The translations under genes and the position numbers were made by a program. Shown piece by piece: positions 51,991 through 58,293 of a stretch of 58,293 nucleotides of DNA. Positions within the stretch are counted from its first letter, which is position 1; every line of letters begins with the position of its first letter. The stretch lies in the NCBI GenBank assembly GCA_963170055.1, contig CAUJGJ010000241.1:17501-75793 (forward strand), read 5' to 3'. The notes beneath the pieces are model-generated. The model worked only from the letters and a program-made list of their open reading frames with translations. It was not told the origin of the DNA and ran no database searches. The stretch is from Halisarca cf. caerulea. Its lineage: Eukaryota > Porifera > Demospongiae > Chondrillida > Halisarcidae.

Positions 51991-54900
51991 TACCAAAATT
52001 TGGCACTAGCACCACGCACATTCCCAGTGGACACACATGACCTTTCCGAAGTACTGTGGGCGTATTTGTGTAGTGTTTAATATGCTGGTGCTAATACCAA
52101 TATTTGGCACTAGCACCACGCACATTCCCAGTGGACACACATGACCTTTCTGAAGTGCTGTGGGCGTATTTGTGTAGTGTTGGATATGCTGGTGCTAATA
52201 CCAATATTTGGCACTAGCACCACGCACATTCCCAGTGGAAGCATATGAAGTTTCTTAACTACTGTGGGCGTATTTGTGTAATGTTGGATATTCTAGTGCT
52301 AATACCAATATTTGGCACTAGCACCACGCACATTCCCAGTGGACACACATGACCTTTCTGAAGTGATGCGGCAGTATTTGTGTAGTGTTGGATATGCTGG
52401 TGCTAATACCAATATTTAGCACTAGCACCACGCACATTCCTAGTGCACACACATGAAGTTTCTGAAGTGCTGTGGGCATATTTGTGTAGTGTTGGATATG
52501 CTGGTGCTAATACCAATATTTGGCACTAGCACCACGCACATTCCCAGTGGACACACATGACCTTTCTGAAGTGCTTACGGCGTATTTGTGTAGTGATGGA
52601 TATGCTGGTGCTTATACCAATATTTTGCACTAGCACCACGCACATTCCCAGTGGACACACATGAAGTTTCTGAAGTGCTGTGGGCGTATTTGTGTAGTGT
52701 TGGATATGCTGATGCTAATACCAATATTTGGCACTAGCACCACGCACATTCCCAGTGGACACACATGACCTTTCTGAAGTGCTGTGGGAGTTTTTGTGTA
52801 GTGTTGGATATGCTGGTGCTAATACCAATATTTGGCACTAGCACAACGCACATTCCAAGTGGACACACATGAAGTTACTGAAGTGCTGTGGGCGTATTTG
52901 TGTAGTGTTGGATATACTGGTGCTAATACCAATATTTAGCACCAGCACCATGCACATTCCAAATGGACACTCATGACCTTTTTTGAAGTCCTGTGGGCGT
53001 ATTTGTGTAGTGTTGGATATGCTGGTGCTAATACCAATATTTGGCACTAGCACCACGCACATTCCCAGTGGACACACATGACCATTCTGAAGTACTTAGG
53101 CGTATTTGTGTAATGTTGGATATGCTAGTGCTAATACCAAAATTTGGCACTAGCACCACGCACATTCCCAGTGGACACTCATGACCTTTCTGAAGTCTTG
53201 TGGGCGTATATGTGTAGTGTTGGATATGCTGGTGCTAATACCAATATTTGGCACTAGCACCACGCACATTCCCAGTAGAAGCACATGAAGTTTCTTAACT
53301 ACTGTGGGCGTATTTGTGTAATGTTGGATATTCTGGTGCTAATACCAATATTTGGCACTAGCACCACGCACATTCCCAGTGGACACACATGACCTTTCTG
53401 AAGTGCTGCGGCAGTATTTGTGTAGTGTTGGATATGCTGGTGCTAATACCAATATTTAGCACTAGCACCACGCACATTCCTAGTGCACACACATGAAGTT
53501 TCTGAAGTGCTGTGGGCGTATTTGTGTAGTGTTGGATATGCTGGTGCTAATACCAATATTTGTCACTAGCACCACGCACATTCCCAGTGGACACACATGA
53601 AGATTCTGAACTACTGTGGGCGTATTTGTGTAATGTTGGATATGTTGGTGCTAATACCAATATTTGGCACTAGCACCACGCACATTCCCAGTGGACACAC
53701 ATGACCTTTCTGAAGTGCTTAGGCGTATTTGTGTAATGTTGGATATGCTAGTGCTAATACCAAAATTTGGCACTAGCACCACGCACATTCCCAGTGGACA
53801 CACATGACCTTTCTGAAGTACTGTTGGCGTATTTGTGTAGTGTTGGATATACTGGTGCTAATACCAATATTTGGCACTAGCACCACGCACATTCCCAGTG
53901 GACACACATGACCTTTCTGAAGTGCTGTGGGCGTATTTGTGTAGTGTTGGATATGCTAGTGCTAATACCAATATTTGGCACTAGCACCACGCACATTCCC
54001 AGTGGAAGCACATGAAGTTTCTTAACTACTGTGGGCGTATTTGTGTAATGTTGGATATTCTAGTGCTAATACCAATATTTGGCACTAGCACCACGCACAT
54101 TCCCAGTGGACACACATGACCTTTCTGAAGTGCTGCGGCAGTATTTGTGTAGTGTTGGATATGCTGGTGCTAATACCAATATTTAGCACTAGCACCACGC
54201 ACATTCCTAGTGCACACACATGAAGTTTCTGAAGTGCTGTGGGCGTATTTGTGTAGTGTTGGATATGCTGGTGCTAATACCAATATTTGGCACTAGCACC
54301 ACGCACATTCCCAGTGGACACACATGACCTTTCTGAAGTGCTTACGGCGTATTTGTGTAGTGTTGGATATGCTGGTGCTTATACCAATATTTGGCACTAG
54401 CACCACGCACATTCCCAGTGGACACACATGACCTTTCCGAAGTACTGTGGGCGTATTTGTGTAGTGTTTAATATGCTGGTGCTAATACCAATATTTGGCA
54501 CTAGCACCACGCACATTCCCAGTGGACACACATGACCTTTCTGAAGTGCTGTGGGCGTTTTTGTGTAGTGTTGGATATGCTGGTGCTAATACCAATATTA
54601 GGCACTAGCACAACGCACATTCCAAGTGGACACACATTAAATTACTGAAGTGCTGTGGGCGTATTTGTGTAGTGTTGGATATACTGGTGCTAATACCAAT
54701 ATTTGGCACCAGCACCATGCACATTCCAAGTGGACACTCATGACCTTTCTGAAGTGCTGTGGGCGTATTTGTGTAGTGTTGGATATGCTGGTGCTAATAC
54801 CAATATTTGGCACTAGCACCACGCACATTCCCAGTGGGCACACATGACCTTTCTGAAGTGCTGTGGGCGTATTTGTGTAGTGTTGGATATGCTGGTGCTA

Positions 54901-55108
54901 ATACCAATATTTGGCACTAGCACCACGCACATTCCCAGTGGACACACATGAAGATTCTGAACTACTGTGGGCGTATTTGTGTAATGTTGGATATGTTGGT
55001 GCTAATACCAATATTTGGCACTAGCACAACGCACATTCCCAGTGGACACACATGAACTTTGTGAAGTGCTTAGGCGTATTTGTGTAATGTTGGATATGCT
55101 AGTGCTCA
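51991..55108 (+). repeat. 30-mer higher-order unit, copy 1 (3118 bp)
   Basis: CCTTTCCGAAGTACTG, CAGTGGAAGCATATGAAG (52233 and 55351), GAAGTGATGCGGCAG or GAAGTGCTGCGGCAG, GCTTACGGCG, CCAAATGGACACTC, CTTTTTTGAAGTCC and GTCTTGTGGGCGTATATG recur at +3118 bp (30 x 104 minus 2). Confidence 0.85.
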
Positions 55109-57836
55109 TACCAAAATTTGGCACTAGCACCACGCACATTCCCAGTGGACACACATGACCTTTCCGAAGTACTGTGGGCGTATTTGTGTAGTGTTTAATA
55201 TGCTGGTGCTAATACCAATATTTGGCACTAGCACCACGCACATTCCCAGTGGACACACATGACCTTTCTGAAGTGCTGTGGGCGTATTTGTGTAGTGTTG
55301 GATATGCTGGTGCTAATACCAATATTTGGCACTAGCACCACGCACATTCCCAGTGGAAGCATATGAAGTTTCTTAACTACTGTGGGCGTATTTGTGTAAT
55401 GTTGGATATTCTAGTGCTAATACCAATATTTGGCACTAGCACCACGCACATTCCCAGTGGACACACATGACCTTTCTGAAGTGCTGCGGCAGTATTTGTG
55501 TAGTGTTGGATATGCTGGTGCTAATACCAATATTTAGCACTAGCACCACGCACATTCCTAGTGCACACACATGAAGTTTCTGAAGTGCTGTGGGCGTATT
55601 TGTGTAGTGTTGGATATGCTGGTGCTAATACCAATATTTGGCACTAGCACCACGCACATTCCCAGTGGACACACATGACCTTTCTGAAGTGCTTACGGCG
55701 TATTTGTGTAGTGATGGATATGCTGGTGCTTATACCAATATTTTGCACTAGCACCACGCACATTCCCAGTGGACACACATGAAGTTTCTGAAGTGCTGTG
55801 GGCGTATTTGTGTAGTGTTGGATATGCTGATGCTAATACCAATATTTGGCACTAGCACCACGCACATTCCCAGTGGACACACATGACCTTTCTGAAGTGC
55901 TGTGGGAGTTTTTGTGTAGTGTTGGATATGCTGGTGCTAATACCAATATTTGGCACTAGCACAACGCACATTCCAAGTGGACACACATGAAGTTACTGAA
56001 GTGCTGTGGGCGTATTTGTGTAGTGTTGGATATACTGGTGCTAATACCAATATTTAGCACCAGCACCATGCACATTCCAAATGGACACTCATGACCTTTT
56101 TTGAAGTCCTGTGGGCGTATTTGTGTAGTGTTGGATATGCTGGTGCTAATACCAATATTTGGCACTAGCACCACGCACATTCCCAGTGGACACACATGAC
56201 CATTCTGAAGTACTTAGGCGTATTTGTGTAATGTTGGATATGCTAGTGCTAATACCAAAATTTGGCACTAGCACCACGCACATTCCCAGTGGACACTCAT
56301 GACCTTTCTGAAGTCTTGTGGGCGTATATGTGTAGTGTTGGATATGCTGGTGCTAATACCAATATTTGGCACTAGCACCACGCACATTCCCAGTAGAAGC
56401 ACATGAAGTTTCTTAACTACTGTGGGCGTATTTGTGTAATGTTGGATATTCTGGTGCTAATACCAATATTTGGCACTAGCACCACGCACATTCCCAGTGG
56501 ACACACATGACCTTTCTGAAGTGCTGCGGCAGTATTTGTGTAGTGTTGGATATGCTGGTGCTAATACCAATATTTAGCACTAGCACCACGCACATTCCTA
56601 GTGCACACACATGAAGTTTCTGAAGTGCTGTGGGCGTATTTGTGTAGTGTTGGATATGCTGGTGCTAATACCAATATTTGTCACTAGCACCACGCACATT
56701 CCCAGTGGACACACATGAAGATTCTGAACTACTGTGGGCGTATTTGTGTAATGTTGGATATGCTAGTGCTAATACCAAAATTTGGCACTAGCACCACGCA
56801 CATTCCCAGTGGACACACATGACCTTTCTGAAGTACTGTTGGCGTATTTGTGTAGTGTTGGATATGCTGGTGCTAATACCAATATTTGGCACTAGCACCA
56901 CGCACATTCCCAGTGGACACACATGACCTTTCTGAAGTGCTGTGGGCGTATTTGTGTAGTGTTGGATATGCTAGTGCTAATACCAATATTTGGCACTAGC
57001 ACCACGCACATTCCCAGTGGAAGCACATGAAGTTTCTTAACTACTGTGGGCGTATTTGTGTAATGTTGGATATTCTAGTGCTAATACCAATATTTGGCAC
57101 TAGCACCACGCACATTCCCAGTGGACACACATGACCTTTCTGAAGTGCTGCGGCAGTATTTGTGTAGTGTTGGATATGCTGGTGCTAATACCAATATTTA
57201 GCACTAGCACCACGCACATTCCTAGTGCACACACATGAAGTTTCTGAAGTGCTGTGGGCGTATTTGTGTAGTGTTGGATATGCTGGTGCTAATACCAATA
57301 TTTGGCACTAGCACCACGCACATTCCCAGTGGACACACATGACCTTTCTGAAGTGCTTACGGCGTATTTGTGTAGTGTTGGATATGCTGGTGCTTATACC
57401 AATATTTGGCACTAGCACCACGCACATTCCCAGTGGACACACATGAAGTTTCTGAAGTGCTGTGGGCGTATTTGTGTAGTGTTGGATATGCTGATGCTAA
57501 TACCAATATTTGGCACTAGCACCACGCACATTCCCAGTGGACACACATGACCTTTCTGAAGTGCTGTGGGCGTTTTTGTGTAGTGTTGGATATGCTGGTG
57601 CTAATACCAATATTAGGCACTAGCACAACGCACATTCCAAGTGGACACACATGAAGTTACTGAAGTGCTGTGGGCGTATTTGTGTAGTGTTGGATATACT
57701 GGTGCTAATACCAATATTTGGCACCAGCACCATGCACATTCCAAGTGGACACTCATGACCTTTCTGAAGTCCTGTGGGCGTATTTGTGTAGTGTTGGATA
57801 TGCTGGTGCTAATACCAATATTTGGCACTAGCACCA
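55109..57836 (+). repeat. 30-mer higher-order unit, copy 2, one monomer shorter
   Basis: Offset to copy 1 is 3118 bp until about 56763. It is then 3015 bp: one monomer containing ATATGTTGGTGC and GCTTAGGCG (about 53645-53748) is missing. Agreement continues to about 57836, where CACCATGCAC replaces CACCACGCAC. Confidence 0.82.
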
Positions 57837-58293
57837 TGCACATTCCCAGTGGACACACATGAAGTTACTGAAGTGCTGTGGGCGTATTTGTATAGTGCTG
57901 GATATGCTGGTGCTAATACCAATATTTTGTACTAGCACCACGCACATTCGAAATTGACACACATGAAGTTTCTTAAGGGGAGTGGGCGTTTTTGTGCAGT
58001 GTTGGATATGCTGGTGCTAATACCAATATTTGGCACTAGCACCACGCACGTTCCTAGTAGATAGACATGAATTTACATAAGTATCGTAAGTGTATTGGTG
58101 TAGTATTGGATATGCTGGTGCTAATAGCAATATTTAGCACTAGCACCACGCACATTCCCAGTGGACACACATGAAGTTTCTGAGGTGCTGTGGGCGTATT
58201 TGTGTAGTGTTGGATATGCTGGTGCTAATACCAATATTTGGCACTAGCACCACGCACATTCCCAGTGGGCACACATGACCTTTCTGAAGTGCT
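57837..58293 (+). repeat. Right-end monomers; array leaves the window
   Basis: Four to five monomers in the order GTTACTGAAGTG, landmark AAGGGGAG (57949), TAGTAGATAGACATGAATTT, and GGTGCTGTGGGCG. The same order is found near 47040-47340 and, in part, 48600-48800. There is no sign of an array edge. Confidence 0.8.

Larger units (their letters stand above)
2492..58293 (+). repeat. 104-bp satellite array, ~537 head-to-tail monomers
   Basis: Continuous tandem array that leaves the window at the right end. A typical monomer is 47361-47464. Landmarks in order are GAAGTTTCTGAAGTGCTGTG, GGCGTATTTGTGTAGTGTTG, GATATGCTGGTGCTAATACC, AATATTTGGCACTAGCACCA and CGCACATTCCCAGTGGACAC. All monomers I read point the same way; I saw no inverted segment and no inserted element. 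104 is not divisible by 3, so a translation changes frame every monomer and meets a stop within about three. This explains why no frame exceeds about 100 codons. Small indels (1-2 bp) are scattered, for example near 13499, 16626, 38975 and 46676. I do not recognise the family. The scale and structure fit a centromeric or pericentromeric satellite, which is an inference. Confidence 0.97.

Noticed and set aside
2539..57862. Many open frames of 60-100 codons on both strands of the array
   Set aside because: They recur with the monomer or block period, have no domain, and end when the 104-bp period shifts the frame. Their conservation follows from recent DNA duplication.
2492..58293. CRISPR array
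   Set aside because: Repeats are contiguous 104-bp monomers with no unique spacers and no cas genes, in a eukaryotic setting.

Overview
The whole window is repetitive, non-coding eukaryotic DNA. I find no protein gene, tRNA, rRNA or recognisable transposon. The open frames that exist are all at most about 100 codons. They recur with the repeat period and read through tandem repeats, or through (GT)n as His-Thr or Cys-Val runs, so they are repeat artefacts. Long impure (GT)n tracts, a minisatellite and a megasatellite-scale array with higher-order structure suggest an animal nuclear genome, probably a centromeric, pericentromeric or other heterochromatic block. I cannot name the species, and I do not recognise the satellite family.

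Region 1 (1-2491) is the array flank. It holds six copies, some incomplete, of a unit of about 350 bp. Each unit joins a conserved core of about 240 bp to a variable (GT)n tract. The series is interrupted at 656-1311 by a 52/53-bp minisatellite (662-1013) and about 300 bp of single-copy-looking DNA. The last flank unit is cut abruptly at 2491/2492, where the satellite begins.

Region 2 (2492-58293, still running at the window end) is one head-to-tail array of a 104-bp monomer, about 537 monomers by length, all in the same orientation. A representative monomer is 47361-47464. Two subfamily domains are visible. In the left domain (about 2492-18420) most monomers read GATATGGTGGTTCTAAGACC. In the right domain (18421 to the end) most read GATATGCTGGTGCTAATACC, and a diverged class carrying TAGTAGATACACATGAATTT is interspersed. 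The right-domain form carries a 33-bp near-perfect dyad. Read as minus-strand RNA, this would be a 15-bp hairpin with two G.U pairs.

Almost every part of the array is further duplicated in whole-monomer steps. These include a 19-mer (1976 bp) in 2.8 copies, 5-mers, a 50-mer (about 5.2 kb) copied in tandem with later internal gains, then 8-, 14-, 6-, 12-, 9-, 11-, 7-, 17- and 30-mers. The pattern fits repeated, recent unequal exchange or amplification, plus a few long-distance copy events. Array offsets were measured by hand from shared marker variants. Block edges are good to within about a few tens of bases, and copy identities were checked by eye, not by alignment.
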